The translations under genes and the position numbers were made by a program. From positions 1-64,000 of the forward strand of contig JAEWBE010000063.1 in the NCBI GenBank assembly GCA_023391275.1: a stretch of DNA of 64,000 nt, in the 5' to 3' direction. The notes beneath the pieces were generated by a model. It did not search any database, was not told the origin of the DNA, and was given only the letters and a program-made list of their open reading frames with translations. Each line of letters begins with the position of its first letter. Position 1 is the first letter of the stretch. The DNA is from Bacillota bacterium (GTDB lineage Bacteria; Bacillota; Clostridia; Oscillospirales; Acutalibacteraceae). Of this stretch, positions 44,351-53,122 are shown piece after piece.

Positions 44351-44830
44351 ATGGGATTATTTAGTCGGAAAGACAAAACAGCGAAGATTGTTGCACAGCA
44401 GAACGGAAAAGCCGTGTCGATTACTGAGGTGCCGGATCCGGTATTTTCCGGTAAGGTGCTTGGCGACGGTGTGGGGATTATCCCAAGCAATGGGGAAGTG
44501 GTGGCTCCGGTTTCCGGAACAGTTGCTCAGGTTGCCCATACCAAGCATGCAATCGGGATTGAGAGCGACGACGGCCTGGAGGTGCTGGTGCATTTGGGAG
44601 TTGACACTGTTAAACTGGACGGGCAGGGGTTTACCTGTTATGTGGAAGTGGGCCAGCATGTCAACGCGGGGGACAAGCTGATGGATATTGATCTTGATTT
44701 TATTCAGAGCCAGGGGCTCAGCACGGTTTCCCCCTGTATTATCACAAATCTTGACGCTGCAAAAAATCTTAAGATATTCTCCGGGGATGTTGTCGCAGGT
44801 GAAACAGTTGTCATGACCTACGAAAAATAA
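44351..44830 (+). CDS. PTS glucose-type EIIA
   Basis: A 159-residue single-domain EIIA of the Crr family. The beta-barrel carries both active-site histidines: His66 in QVAHTKHAIG and the phosphorylated His81 in VLVHLGVDTVKLDGQGF. It accepts phosphate from HPr and passes it to the EIIB domain. Start ATG 44351 after TTAGGAGG. Followed by a strong terminator. Confidence 0.95.
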   Translation: MGLFSRKDKTAKIVAQQNGKAVSITEVPDPVFSGKVLGDGVGIIPSNGEVVAPVSGTVAQVAHTKHAIGIESDDGLEVLVHLGVDTVKLDGQGFTCYVEVGQHVNAGDKLMDIDLDFIQSQGLSTVSPCIITNLDAAKNLKIFSGDVVAGETVVMTYEK

Positions 44831-44840
44831 GATGCAGATC

Positions 44841-44874
44841 AAAAGAGCTTCCGAATTCGGAGGCTCTTTTTTTG
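44841..44874 (+). terminator. Terminator of the PTS operon
   Basis: AAAAGAGCTTCCG-AATT-CGGAGGCTCTTTTTTT, stem with one mismatch and a seven-T run. Confidence 0.9.
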
Positions 44875-45262
44875 TTGTGTGCTTTAATCGGCAATAATTA
44901 ATAGTTATACCTGTGGATTATCTCTGCTCCGCGTTACCTGCAGGAAGGCCGGCGACGGCGTTGGAATCCTGTAAAATTCCCCGGCAATCAGCATCTGAAA
45001 ACGACTGGAAGCTTTGCCCAAAGACAGGCATATAATAAAACAGGGTCGTACAAACGGAATGTTTTATTTTAAGAAAATAGAGCTAATTGCATATTTAATT
45101 TGGATTTGGGAAATAATAACATTTGAATATTAGTACTTCTATGCTTCAGGAGGATTTCGGTCGTTACAAACCGGCCGGTCGCTGGCCGGAAGTAATTTAG
45201 TTTTAATTTCTGGCTTTTATCTGGAATTTTCAGATAAAAGTTATGAAAGGATGAGAACTCAA
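44875..45262 (+). other. Long non-coding region before the lytic transglycosylase, with two hairpins
   Basis: No credible ORF. Hairpin 1 is CCGGCC-GGTCGCT-GGCCGG (45171-45189), preceded by AGGAGG at 45148. Hairpin 2 is CTTTTATCTG-GAATTTT-CAGATAAAAG (45214-45240), ending 22 bases before the ATG at 45263. These may be leader structures, but no riboswitch class was recognised. Confidence 0.45.
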
Positions 45263-46009
45263 ATGAAATATCATAGTATGAAAGAAAAAATTTATGCCTC
45301 TGTTATGATCCTAACAATGCTGATTATAGGCAATTTTTATAGCATGAAATATATTCAGCCGCCTCGAAGGTTTGCTGCTGCGCAAAATGGCTCAACTTCT
45401 TCCTTCCAGGATACGAAACGCTCCGAAAGCAAAGAAAGTACATCATCGGCTGCAAGTTATGCGTTTGAACGGGTTTCGAGTATGCCGGTATCATCGGAAT
45501 CGAGCAAGGCAGAATCGAGCAAGGCAGAATCGAGCAAGGCAGAATCGGGCAAGACGCAATCGAGTAAAGCAGAACCAAAAACGGCGAAACAGGCAAGCCG
45601 GTATTACGACGTGCCTTTGTCGAATGACTTACAGGACCTCATATTTACCGAATGCAAATCCAAGAAGGTGCCCGTTGATTTAGTAGTGGCGTTGATTGAT
45701 GTGGAAAGTGATTTTAACCCTAAGCTGGTCAGTGAAACCAACGATTACGGCCTTATGCAGATTAATATTTGCCACAAGGATTTTCTTCAAAAGACTTTAC
45801 AAATTACAGATTTACTGGATGAGAAGCAAAATATAAAGGCCGGTGTGTACATGCTTTCAGGCATAGTCAATAAATATCGCGATGTCAACCAGGCACTTAT
45901 GGTTTATAACTGCGGTGAATCCGGGGCGAAAAAACTTTGGAATAACGGAATTTATTCTACGAATTACTCTAAAAAGGTAATTGCAGCTATTGATCAGAGA
46001 AAAAGTTGA
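45263..46009 (+). CDS. Lytic transglycosylase (SLT domain), membrane-anchored
   Basis: About 248 residues. An N-terminal hydrophobic helix (about 10-25) exports or anchors the protein. A Ser/Lys/Glu-rich linker (about 55-110) follows, then an SLT-type lysozyme-like domain: LIDVESDFNPKLVSETN with the catalytic Glu, DYGLMQIN, and NQALMVYNCGESGAKK. It cleaves peptidoglycan glycan strands. The start is uncertain: ATG 45263 is chosen, ATG 45251 lies too near the AAAGG. Possible roles are cell-wall turnover or germination; undetermined. Confidence 0.88.
   Translation: MKYHSMKEKIYASVMILTMLIIGNFYSMKYIQPPRRFAAAQNGSTSSFQDTKRSESKESTSSAASYAFERVSSMPVSSESSKAESSKAESSKAESGKTQSSKAEPKTAKQASRYYDVPLSNDLQDLIFTECKSKKVPVDLVVALIDVESDFNPKLVSETNDYGLMQINICHKDFLQKTLQITDLLDEKQNIKAGVYMLSGIVNKYRDVNQALMVYNCGESGAKKLWNNGIYSTNYSKKVIAAIDQRKS
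45498..45572 (+). repeat. Tandem 15-base repeats in the transglycosylase linker
   Basis: Three identical units AATCGAGCAAGGCAG followed by two diverged ones, coding for SSKAE-type pentapeptides. Array length is a multiple of three, so copy-number change keeps the frame. Confidence 0.85.
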
Positions 46010-46058
46010 ATGGTTATGCAATATTGTTTTGTAAAAACAAAATACACATGAATAAATA

Positions 46059-46102
46059 CCCCGTGACCTTTGAATGTGTTTTTACATCCAGAGATCACGG
46101 GG
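46059..46102. terminator. Terminator-like hairpin between convergent genes
   Basis: CCCCGTGA at 46059-46066 pairs with TCACGGGG at 46095-46102, with an inner ATGT/ACAT pair. It lies between the convergent transglycosylase and P-type ATPase genes. Confidence 0.55.
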
Positions 46103-46169
46103 CATCACATTGAACGGGTGAAATCGCTTTTGCCCAGGAGGGGCCCTCGGCGGCGCGGGGAAAGGCTGT

Positions 46170-48098
46170 TTAATGGCCGGATGAAATTCTGCCTGCCGGA
46201 GCCGTTTGCTCCCTACGGAATGCAAGAATGCGGGTGGAGTTAATTACACAGAGGATACATACGCCTACATCAGCGAACACTGCCAGCCACATGGGGGAAT
46301 GCCCAAGTGCCGCAAGGATCAGCACCAGCGCTTTAACACCGAGCGCAAAAGCAATATTGAAGCGGATAATCCTCATGGAGCGGCGTGCCAGGCGAATGGC
46401 CGGGGCGAGCTTTGAGGGTTTGTCAACGGTCAGGACAACATCCGAAGCTTCAATAGCCGCATCGGTACCAAGACCCATTGCCACACCGCAGTCGGAAGCG
46501 GCAAGCACAGGGGCGTCATTGATTCCGTCTCCCACAAAAATAACAGGATTGTTTTCCTGACGAATTTTTTCCAGCAGGGTGACTTTGTCGCCCGGTAAAA
46601 GGCCGGCATGATATTCTGTAATTCCACATTGCTCAGCCGCCGCCGCTGCCGATACCTGATTATCGCCGGTCAGCATAACGATCCGGTTTATATTCAGCTT
46701 TTTCAGTTCCTGAATTCCTTCTGCGGCATCCGGCCGCGCAACGTCGCTCAGATTAATGCTGCCTTCCGGCTTTCCGTCCACCGCAATATAGATGGAGGCG
46801 GATTCCACACCGTTCAAATCCATCCCGTTGTTTTCCAGTAAATTCCGACGGCCGCAAAGCACGCGTTTGCCGTTAATTGTACCGCTTACGCCATGACCGG
46901 GAGTTTCCTCCGCATTTTCAACGGGGAGAAGGTCCATTCCTTCTGCCGCGGCCAGAATCGCTTTTGCCGCCGGATGTGTGCTGAACTGTTCTGCGGAAGC
47001 CGCCAACTGCAGCAGTTCCTGTTTGGTAAGGCTGCCCGGCGCGTTTACCTTGCCGACGGTCAGCTTTCCGCTTGTGAGCGTGCCGGTTTTATCAAAAACA
47101 ACCCCGCTGGCCTTACTCAGTGCTTCCAGATACTTTCCGCCCTTGATCAGGACGCCGATTCGGCTTTCGGCGCCGATGCCTGCGTAAAAGCCAAGCGGGA
47201 CGGAAATAACCAGAGCGCACGGGCAGGAAGCGACCAGGAAGACCAGGGCGCGGTAAAGCCAAACCCTGAATTCACCAAGCCCCAGAATGGGGGGGAGCGC
47301 CATGAGCAATACCGCCATGGCAATGACGACCGGAGTATAGATTTCAGCGAAACGGGTAATCAATTTTTCGGTGTTTCCCTTGCGTGCGGAAGCGGACTCC
47401 ACCATCTCAATAATCCGGGATGCCGCCGAATTATGAAAATCATTGGTAACCTGAATCGTCAGCGGACTTTGTTCGTTCATCATGCCGGAAAGGACTTCAC
47501 TGCCGGCAGCCACATCAACCGGTATGCTTTCCCCGGTCAGCGCAGAGGAATCCAAGGCGGAGCTTCCCAGAATCACCGTACCGTCAAGCGGAATACGTTC
47601 AAAAGGAAAAACGACAATAGTATCGCCGACCTTAACGCTTTCGGCAGCGACCAGTTCCTCCTGACCGTCTGAAAGTTTTCGGGCCGTATCGGGCCGCAAA
47701 TCGGCAAGTTTTTCAATATTTTCACGAGAATGATCAATCGCTTTGTCTTCCAGTATTTCACCCAGCTGAAAAAGAATCGCCACCATCGCCGCTTCAAAAT
47801 ATTGCCCGATGCAGAATGCAGCGATCACCGCAATGGTCATCAGAATATCTTCATTAATTTTCAGCTTTTTTAAAGCGCGGAAGCCTTCTAAAGAAACACG
47901 CCATCCCGCGACCACAATGGAAGCGCCATAACAGAGCGCGACAATGACTTCCGGTGTGGGGAACAGCTTATCCAGAACGATACCGGCAATAAAAAAAAGG
48001 ATGGAACCTGCGATTTCAATGACGGATACTTCAGAGTCTTTGTTTTCTTTGCCGCATGATGAGCAGGTGGAGCAATTACAGTGTTCATTTTCAGGCAT
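46170..48098 (-). CDS. Heavy-metal-translocating P-type ATPase (Zn/Cd/Pb type)
   Basis: A 642-residue P1B ATPase exporting soft divalent metals. Landmarks: SCPCALVISVPLG with the CPC metal motif near residue 290, DKTGTLTSG with the phosphorylated Asp near 334, TGES, the HP dipeptide in STHPAAKAIL, and GDGINDAPVLAASD. The N-terminus lacks an HMA domain and instead has a short Cys-rich stretch (CNCSTCSSCG, residues 7-16) that may bind metal. The gene overlaps the ArsR-family repressor by eight bases; the metal is inferred from the CPC motif and the SmtB-like operator. Confidence 0.94.
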   Translation of the reverse strand: MPENEHCNCSTCSSCGKENKDSEVSVIEIAGSILFFIAGIVLDKLFPTPEVIVALCYGASIVVAGWRVSLEGFRALKKLKINEDILMTIAVIAAFCIGQYFEAAMVAILFQLGEILEDKAIDHSRENIEKLADLRPDTARKLSDGQEELVAAESVKVGDTIVVFPFERIPLDGTVILGSSALDSSALTGESIPVDVAAGSEVLSGMMNEQSPLTIQVTNDFHNSAASRIIEMVESASARKGNTEKLITRFAEIYTPVVIAMAVLLMALPPILGLGEFRVWLYRALVFLVASCPCALVISVPLGFYAGIGAESRIGVLIKGGKYLEALSKASGVVFDKTGTLTSGKLTVGKVNAPGSLTKQELLQLAASAEQFSTHPAAKAILAAAEGMDLLPVENAEETPGHGVSGTINGKRVLCGRRNLLENNGMDLNGVESASIYIAVDGKPEGSINLSDVARPDAAEGIQELKKLNINRIVMLTGDNQVSAAAAAEQCGITEYHAGLLPGDKVTLLEKIRQENNPVIFVGDGINDAPVLAASDCGVAMGLGTDAAIEASDVVLTVDKPSKLAPAIRLARRSMRIIRFNIAFALGVKALVLILAALGHSPMWLAVFADVGVCILCVINSTRILAFRREQTAPAGRISSGH

Positions 48099-48462
48099 TT
48101 CGAGTTCCCTCCGTTACATGATTCAGTCCCATTTCAAAAATCAGTTTAACGTGTTCGTCATCCATGGAGTAAAAAGCGGATTTTCCTTCCCTTCTGACCC
48201 GCACAAGATGTGCGGTACGCAGAAGCCGAAGCTGGTGGGAGATTGCCGACTGCCCCATGCCCAGAATTTCGGCGATATCGCACACACAAAGTTCATTTCC
48301 GAACAACGCACACATAATGCGGATACGCGTTGTGTCACCAAAAACCTTAAATAGTTCAGCCAGCGAAAAGAGTGTATCCAGATCAGGCATGTTTTCCAGT
48401 GATTTTTTTACCAAATTGCCGTGTACGCACAGTTCTTCACAGCGATCCGTTTCGTCATTCAT
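48091..48462 (-). CDS. ArsR/SmtB-family metal-sensing repressor
   Basis: A 123-residue winged-helix repressor. The metal site of the alpha-3 type is visible as ELCVCDIAEIL, followed by the recognition helix MGQSAISHQLRLLRTAHLV and the beta-wing RREGKSAFYSM. A second Cys near the N-terminus (CEELCVHGN) resembles the CadC arrangement, in which N-terminal and alpha-3 cysteines share Cd or Pb. ATG 48462 follows GGAGG. It is first in the operon with the ATPase and probably represses it until metal binds. Confidence 0.93.
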   Translation of the reverse strand: MNDETDRCEELCVHGNLVKKSLENMPDLDTLFSLAELFKVFGDTTRIRIMCALFGNELCVCDIAEILGMGQSAISHQLRLLRTAHLVRVRREGKSAFYSMDDEHVKLIFEMGLNHVTEGTRNA

Positions 48463-48480
48463 TTCTTTTCCTCCTTGAAT

Positions 48481-48500
48481 ATATGAACATGTATTCATAT
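48481..48500 (-). promoter_or_regulatory. ArsR/SmtB-type operator
   Basis: ATATGAA-CATGTA-TTCATAT, a perfect 7-base inverted repeat containing TGAACA-N2-TATTCA, the known SmtB-family 12-2-12 operator core. It lies between the -10 box and the repressor ribosome site, ideal for repression. Confidence 0.8.
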
Positions 48501-48509
48501 GATGATATT

Positions 48510-48538
48510 ATTATATGCCGGATTCTCAAAAAATGCAA
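48510..48538 (-). promoter_or_regulatory. Promoter of the metal-resistance operon
   Basis: Minus strand TTGCAT (48533-48538), 17-base spacer, TATAAT (48510-48515), immediately upstream of the operator. Confidence 0.7.
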
Positions 48539-48720
48539 CCTTTGTCATGAATTTTTTTTAATTTATTTCCTCATTTTTCCAAATTGTAAACTGGTTGCCC
48601 TACTGAATAACCGGGCAAAAATGCCCGTGCGAAGCGATTTTGCCGCTTGTAATCGGGAAAGAAAGATGCAATCGCTTTAGCCAATTAATTCATAAAAACA
48701 AAATAAAGTTATCTTTCATC

Positions 48721-48749
48721 TTGAAAAATGAATGAATAGTTGCTATAAT
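48721..48749 (+). promoter_or_regulatory. Promoter of the opp operon
   Basis: TTGAAA (48721-48726), 17-base spacer, TATAAT (48744-48749). The predicted leader to the oppB start is about 310 bases. Confidence 0.6.
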
Positions 48750-48773
48750 AATTCAATAGTATTACATGGATGT

Positions 48774-48799
48774 AGGACACGCTCAATGTCGAGTGTGTC
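48774..48799 (+). other. Leader hairpins of the opp operon
   Basis: GGACACGCTC-AATGTC-GAGTGTGTCC, a 10-base stem with one G-U pair, near the 5' end of the predicted leader. A second hairpin GTGCTTT-GCC-AAAGCAC lies just downstream at about 48818-48836. Confidence 0.6.
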
Positions 48800-48850
48800 C
48801 TATAATAGCATTTCAGCGTGCTTTGCCAAAGCACAGTAAAAAAGTGCTGT

Positions 48851-49036
48851 ATGTTTGTGTCAAAGCAATATTTCCCATGCGTAATTTTGATCATTATTCT
48901 TAATAGCCGTTGGAATTCGTACGGGCTTTATTTTGTTGGGTTGTTTTTTGGTCTGTGTATTATACTGATATGCGTTTTTTTATTTTGTCGATTGGGTGAA
49001 TCGGGAGTTGATGTTTTAGATAATCAGCGATTTTGA
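48851..49036 (+). CDS. Possible 61-residue small membrane protein in the opp leader
   Basis: An ORF starting at ATG 48851 and ending 30 bases before oppB. It encodes MFVSKQYFPCVILIIILN, a polar break, and a second hydrophobic helix (FVGLFFGLCIILICVFLF) with an acidic C-terminus, so two membrane segments. There is no visible ribosome site before the ATG, and the hydrophobic pattern could be chance in T-rich DNA. Included as tentative. Confidence 0.3.
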   Translation: MFVSKQYFPCVILIIILNSRWNSYGLYFVGLFFGLCIILICVFLFCRLGESGVDVLDNQRF

Positions 49037-49066
49037 AAAAGCATGAATTTTTAAGGAGTGGCTAGA

Positions 49067-49984
49067 GTGACAAGCTATGTAATCAAGCGCATTGGGTATG
49101 CGCTTCTGACTATTTTTTTGATTTCGATCATCACGTTTTCATTGATGAATATGATCCCGGGCGGGCCTTTTCTCAGTGAAAAAGCGGTTTCGCCTGCGAC
49201 GACGGAAGCACTGAATAAGAAATACGGCCTTGACCAGTCAAAGCCTGTTCAATACATAAATTATATGGGCAACCTTATAAAAGGGGATTTTGGCCTTTCT
49301 ATTAAACAAAAGGGCCGAACTGCCAACGATATCATTTTTTCAACCTTTCCTGTTTCAGCCAGACTGGGCGGTTTGTCGATTCTTATCGCACTGATCCTTG
49401 GAATCGTAATGGGCTCTGTGGCTGCGCTGAACCGGGGGAAGTGGGGCGACAGTGTGCTGATGGTTGTTTCCACACTGGGCATTGCCGTACCGAGCTTTGT
49501 AGTTGCGTCGTTTTTACTGGTGACGTTTGGCGTAAATCTGCATGTGCTGCCGACGCTTGGCTTAAAAACACCGCTACATTACATTATGCCGGTTGCCGCC
49601 CTATCTTTTTACCCTATGGCGTACATTACACGTCTGATGCGTTCCAGCATGCTTGATGTGCTGAATCAGGATTATATCCGTACAGCCAAGTCGAAGGGCG
49701 TCAGCAGGTTCAGCATGCTTTTTAAGCACGCCATGAAAAATGCGATTATTCCGATTATTACTTATGTAGGGCCGTTGATCGCCTATACTGTGACAGGCAG
49801 CTTTGTTGTAGAAAAAATCTTTAATATTCCCGGCCTTGGCCGCGAGTTTATCAACTGCATTACAGGCCGCGACTACCCGATGGTTATGAGCACGACAATT
49901 TTCCTGGCGATTCTGCTCGTGTTTATGAACGTTGTGGTTGATATCGCCTACAAGTTGGTTGACCCGAGAATTAAACTGAAATAG
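49067..49984 (+). CDS. oppB: Peptide ABC transporter permease, OppB/DppB type
   Basis: A 305-residue permease with six predicted helices. Typical features are the N-terminal YVIKRIGYALLTIFLISIITF helix, the MNMIPGGPF motif and the coupling loop LNQDYIRTAKSKGVSRFSMLFKHAMKNA. Start is GTG at 49067 with AAGGAG nine bases upstream; an earlier GTG overlaps that site. First structural gene of the five-gene peptide uptake operon. Confidence 0.93.
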   Translation: MTSYVIKRIGYALLTIFLISIITFSLMNMIPGGPFLSEKAVSPATTEALNKKYGLDQSKPVQYINYMGNLIKGDFGLSIKQKGRTANDIIFSTFPVSARLGGLSILIALILGIVMGSVAALNRGKWGDSVLMVVSTLGIAVPSFVVASFLLVTFGVNLHVLPTLGLKTPLHYIMPVAALSFYPMAYITRLMRSSMLDVLNQDYIRTAKSKGVSRFSMLFKHAMKNAIIPIITYVGPLIAYTVTGSFVVEKIFNIPGLGREFINCITGRDYPMVMSTTIFLAILLVFMNVVVDIAYKLVDPRIKLK

Positions 49985-50004
49985 AAAGGCAGGGAAGAAA
50001 ATTA

Positions 50005-51063
50005 ATGATTGATTTTAAATTAAAAGCAAATCCGTTCAGCATGCAATTAAATGCGGAAGACTTTTTACCTGCCAGTGAGGATGAGAAAAAAGATCTTGTC
50101 GTGATGCGCGAAAGCACTACTTATTGGAAGGACGCGTTGCAACGCTTTCGTAAAAATAAAGTTGCCATGGCTGCGTTTGTGGTCATCATTCTGATTTTAA
50201 TTGCTGCGTTTATTATACCAAGTTTTTACCCTTACCAATATGACCAGCAGATTCGCGGCAGCGAGGATTTACGCCCGCTGCTGTATTCGAAAATGGAACT
50301 GCAGAAAATAGCCGCGGGCACGAAAATTTTCCCCCACATTCTGGGAACCGATAAATTCGGCAGGGATCTTGGCATCCGTGTCATGATCGGTTCGAAAATT
50401 TCTCTTCTGGTGGGATTGGTGGCCAGCGCCCTTGTTCTCCTGATCGGCAGCATCTACGGCGCTATTGCCGGATTTTTCGGCGGCAAGGTCGATTTGATCA
50501 TGATGCGGATCGTGGATATTATTTATTCCGTGCCGGATATGCTGATTATTATCCTTTTGCAGGTGACGTTAAAAGCCCCCCTGACTCAATTCTTTGACAG
50601 TCACCCCAGTTTTTCCGGGCTGCAGAGCATCGGAGTCGGTTTGATCAGTATTTTTATTACGTTTAGTTTGCTGTACTGGGTTGGCATGGCGCGCATTGTG
50701 CGCGGGCAGATTATGACCCTGAAGGAACAGGAATTTGTTACGGCGGCCAGAGCGCTGGGCGCTTCAAACCGCAGAATTATTACGAAGCATCTGCTTCCAA
50801 ACTGCATCGGAACTTTGATTGTTACGACAACTCTTCAGATTCCGTCTGCAATTTTTACCGAGGCATTTCTAAGCTACCTTGGTTTGGGCGTTGCGGCGCC
50901 AATGGCGAGCCTTGGTTCGCTGGCTTCCGACGCGATCGGGGGAATTACTTCCTACGCATATCGTCTGGTGGTACCTTCCGTTGCGATCAGCCTGATTATT
51001 CTTTCATTCAACCTCTTTGGCGACGGCCTAAGAGATGCGTTTGATCCAAAGCTAAAGAAATAG
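50005..51063 (+). CDS. oppC: Peptide ABC transporter permease, OppC/DppC type
   Basis: A 352-residue partner permease. An N-terminal cytoplasmic stretch (WKDALQRFRKNKVAMAA) leads into the first helix, then HILGTDKFGRDLGIRVMIG, the OppC signature, and the coupling loop LKEQEFVTAARALGASNRRII. ATG 50005, 20 bases after oppB. Confidence 0.93.
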   Translation: MIDFKLKANPFSMQLNAEDFLPASEDEKKDLVVMRESTTYWKDALQRFRKNKVAMAAFVVIILILIAAFIIPSFYPYQYDQQIRGSEDLRPLLYSKMELQKIAAGTKIFPHILGTDKFGRDLGIRVMIGSKISLLVGLVASALVLLIGSIYGAIAGFFGGKVDLIMMRIVDIIYSVPDMLIIILLQVTLKAPLTQFFDSHPSFSGLQSIGVGLISIFITFSLLYWVGMARIVRGQIMTLKEQEFVTAARALGASNRRIITKHLLPNCIGTLIVTTTLQIPSAIFTEAFLSYLGLGVAAPMASLGSLASDAIGGITSYAYRLVVPSVAISLIILSFNLFGDGLRDAFDPKLKK

Positions 51064-51071
51064 GAGATTTA

Positions 51072-52085
51072 ATGATGAGCTCTAACTGCTTACTTGATAT
51101 AGAAAATCTTCAAGTTTCCTTTTTCACCCCTGCCGGCGAAGTAAAAGCGGTCAACGGAGTGTCTTACACGCTTGACCATGGCGAGGTGCTTGGAATCGTT
51201 GGAGAATCCGGAAGCGGAAAAAGCGTTTCCGCTTATACTTTAATGGGAATTATCGCCGACCCCGGTAAAGTCGTGGGCGGCACGGTTGAATTTAACGGTC
51301 ATCAGGTGGAAAAGATGACCGAAAATGAATTTAGAAAAATGCGCGGCAGTGAAGTCAGTATTATTTTTCAGGATCCGATGACTTCATTGAACCCGGTTTA
51401 TACTATCGGCAACCAACTGATGGAAATGTTGAAGCTCCACACCAAAAAAAGCCCGGAAGAGCGCAAAGCCAGAGCAGTTGAACTGTTGGGTCTGGTCGGC
51501 ATGAATGAGCCGGAAAAGAGGATGAAGCAATACCCCCATGAATTTTCAGGCGGAATGCGGCAAAGGGCCATGATCGCAATGGCGCTGGCCTGCGAACCGA
51601 AACTTTTGATTGCGGACGAACCCACCACGGCGCTCGACGTGACCATTCAGGCTCAGATTCTTGAACTGATGGTTGAGTTAAAGCGGAAAATTAATATGTC
51701 GATTATTATCATCACCCATGATTTGGGGGTTGTTTCGGATGTCTGCGACCGCATTGCGGTCATGTACGCCGGAAAAATTGTTGAAATCGGCAGCGTGGAT
51801 GAAATTTTTTATAACCCAAAACATTGTTATACACTGGGACTCCTCAAATCCATCCCGAACATTAATGAGCGGGAGCACCAAAGGCTGATTCCAATCGAGG
51901 GAACTCCGGTTGATTTGTTAAATCCCCCCGCGGGCTGCCCGTTTGCTTCGCGCTGCAGCAACTGCATGAAAATCTGCCTGACCAAGATGCCGGAGTATAC
52001 TGAAATTGTACCGGGACATAAAAGTGCATGCTGGCTGCTGCAGAAAGAGCAGTTCGAAAATGCGCAGGGAGGGAAAGAATCATGA
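51072..52085 (+). CDS. oppD: Peptide ABC transporter ATP-binding protein, OppD/DppD type
   Basis: A 337-residue ATPase. Walker [12 protein letters not shown]-loop [13 protein letters not shown], signature [15 protein letters not shown], Walker [13 protein letters not shown] and the switch His in IITHDLG. The C-terminal oligopeptide-transporter extension includes [14 protein letters not shown], the four-Cys pattern of the OppD/DppD family that can hold an FeS cluster or zinc. Start at 51072 or the adjacent ATG 51075. Its stop overlaps the oppF start (ATGA). Confidence 0.95.
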   Translation: MMSSNCLLDIENLQVSFFTPAGEVKAVNGVSYTLDHGEVLGIVGESGSGKSVSAYTLMGIIADPGKVVGGTVEFNGHQVEKMTENEFRKMRGSEVSIIFQDPMTSLNPVYTIGNQLMEMLKLHTKKSPEERKARAVELLGLVGMNEPEKRMKQYPHEFSGGMRQRAMIAMALACEPKLLIADEPTTALDVTIQAQILELMVELKRKINMSIIIITHDLGVVSDVCDRIAVMYAGKIVEIGSVDEIFYNPKHCYTLGLLKSIPNINEREHQRLIPIEGTPVDLLNPPAGCPFASRCSNCMKICLTKMPEYTEIVPGHKSACWLLQKEQFENAQGGKES

Positions 52086-53050
52086 GCGAAAAGCTATTGG
52101 AAGTTCAGCACCTCCAGCAATATTTTCCGGTAAAGGGAAAAATGTTCCATAAGGCTTATGTTCAGGCGGTTGACGACGTAAATTTTTACATTAATAAAGG
52201 CGAAACCTTCGGCCTTGTGGGCGAAAGCGGCTGCGGCAAGACCACGACCGGCAGAACGATTCTGCGGCTGTATGAACCAACCGGAGGCAAAATTATTTAT
52301 AACGGCGTGGATGTAACCCACGTTGATTTCGCACCGTACCGCAAAAAAATGCAGATCGTGTTTCAGGATCCCTATGCTTCGCTTGACGCGCGCATGACGG
52401 TCGGCGATATTGTCGGGGAGCCGATTGATATTCACGGTTTGGCGGCGAATAATAAAGAACGTAACGATAAAATTTTATCTTTGCTGGAAAGAGTCGGTTT
52501 AAACTCCGAACACGCAAACCGCTATCCGCATGAGTTTTCAGGCGGTCAGCGCCAAAGAATCGGCATTGCCCGCGCACTGGCCGTTAATCCGGAATTTATC
52601 GTGTGCGACGAACCGATTTCCGCGCTGGATGTTTCCATTCAAGCGCAGGTAGTCAACATGTTTGAAGATTTGCAAAAGGAAATGGGCCTTACGTACCTCT
52701 TCATTGCCCATGATCTTGCTATTGTCCGGCACATCAGCAATCGAATCGGCGTTATGTATCTGGGTAAGATGGTGGAACTTGCGGACAGTGAAACACTGTA
52801 TGACCACCCGATTCACCCTTATACAAAGAGCCTGCTTTCCGCAATTCCGATTCCGGACCCGAAGGCAAGCCGGTCTAAAAGAAGGATTGTGCTGGAAGGC
52901 GATGTTCCGAGTCCGCTGAATCCGCCGTCGGGCTGCAGGTTCCGTACACGCTGCCCTTACGCGACCGAACGCTGCGCTGCGGAGGTACCGGAGTTTAAGG
53001 AATACGAAACCGGCCATTTTGCCGCCTGTCTGCGCATTGGTGAAATTTAA
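52082..53050 (+). CDS. oppF: Peptide ABC transporter ATP-binding protein, OppF/DppF type
   Basis: A 322-residue ATPase paired with OppD. Walker [13 protein letters not shown]-loop [13 protein letters not shown], signature [15 protein letters not shown], Walker [13 protein letters not shown] and switch His IAHDLAIV. The C-terminal Cys motif [14 protein letters not shown] is also present. ATG 52082 (ribosome site GGAGGG) is used rather than an upstream in-frame codon inside oppD. Confidence 0.95.
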   Translation: MSEKLLEVQHLQQYFPVKGKMFHKAYVQAVDDVNFYINKGETFGLVGESGCGKTTTGRTILRLYEPTGGKIIYNGVDVTHVDFAPYRKKMQIVFQDPYASLDARMTVGDIVGEPIDIHGLAANNKERNDKILSLLERVGLNSEHANRYPHEFSGGQRQRIGIARALAVNPEFIVCDEPISALDVSIQAQVVNMFEDLQKEMGLTYLFIAHDLAIVRHISNRIGVMYLGKMVELADSETLYDHPIHPYTKSLLSAIPIPDPKASRSKRRIVLEGDVPSPLNPPSGCRFRTRCPYATERCAAEVPEFKEYETGHFAACLRIGEI

Positions 53051-53122
53051 CCGATTTTAGTTTGCTTTTGCAAATTAGGATAAAAGAAGAGAAAAATAGT
53101 AAATAACTGGAGGGATTTATTC

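Noticed and set aside
45498..45572. CRISPR-like repeat array
   Set aside because: Units are 15 bases, contiguous without spacers, and code in frame for SSKAE pentapeptides.
46893..47672. 259-codon plus-strand ORF
   Set aside because: Antisense to the P-type ATPase, which has all catalytic motifs.
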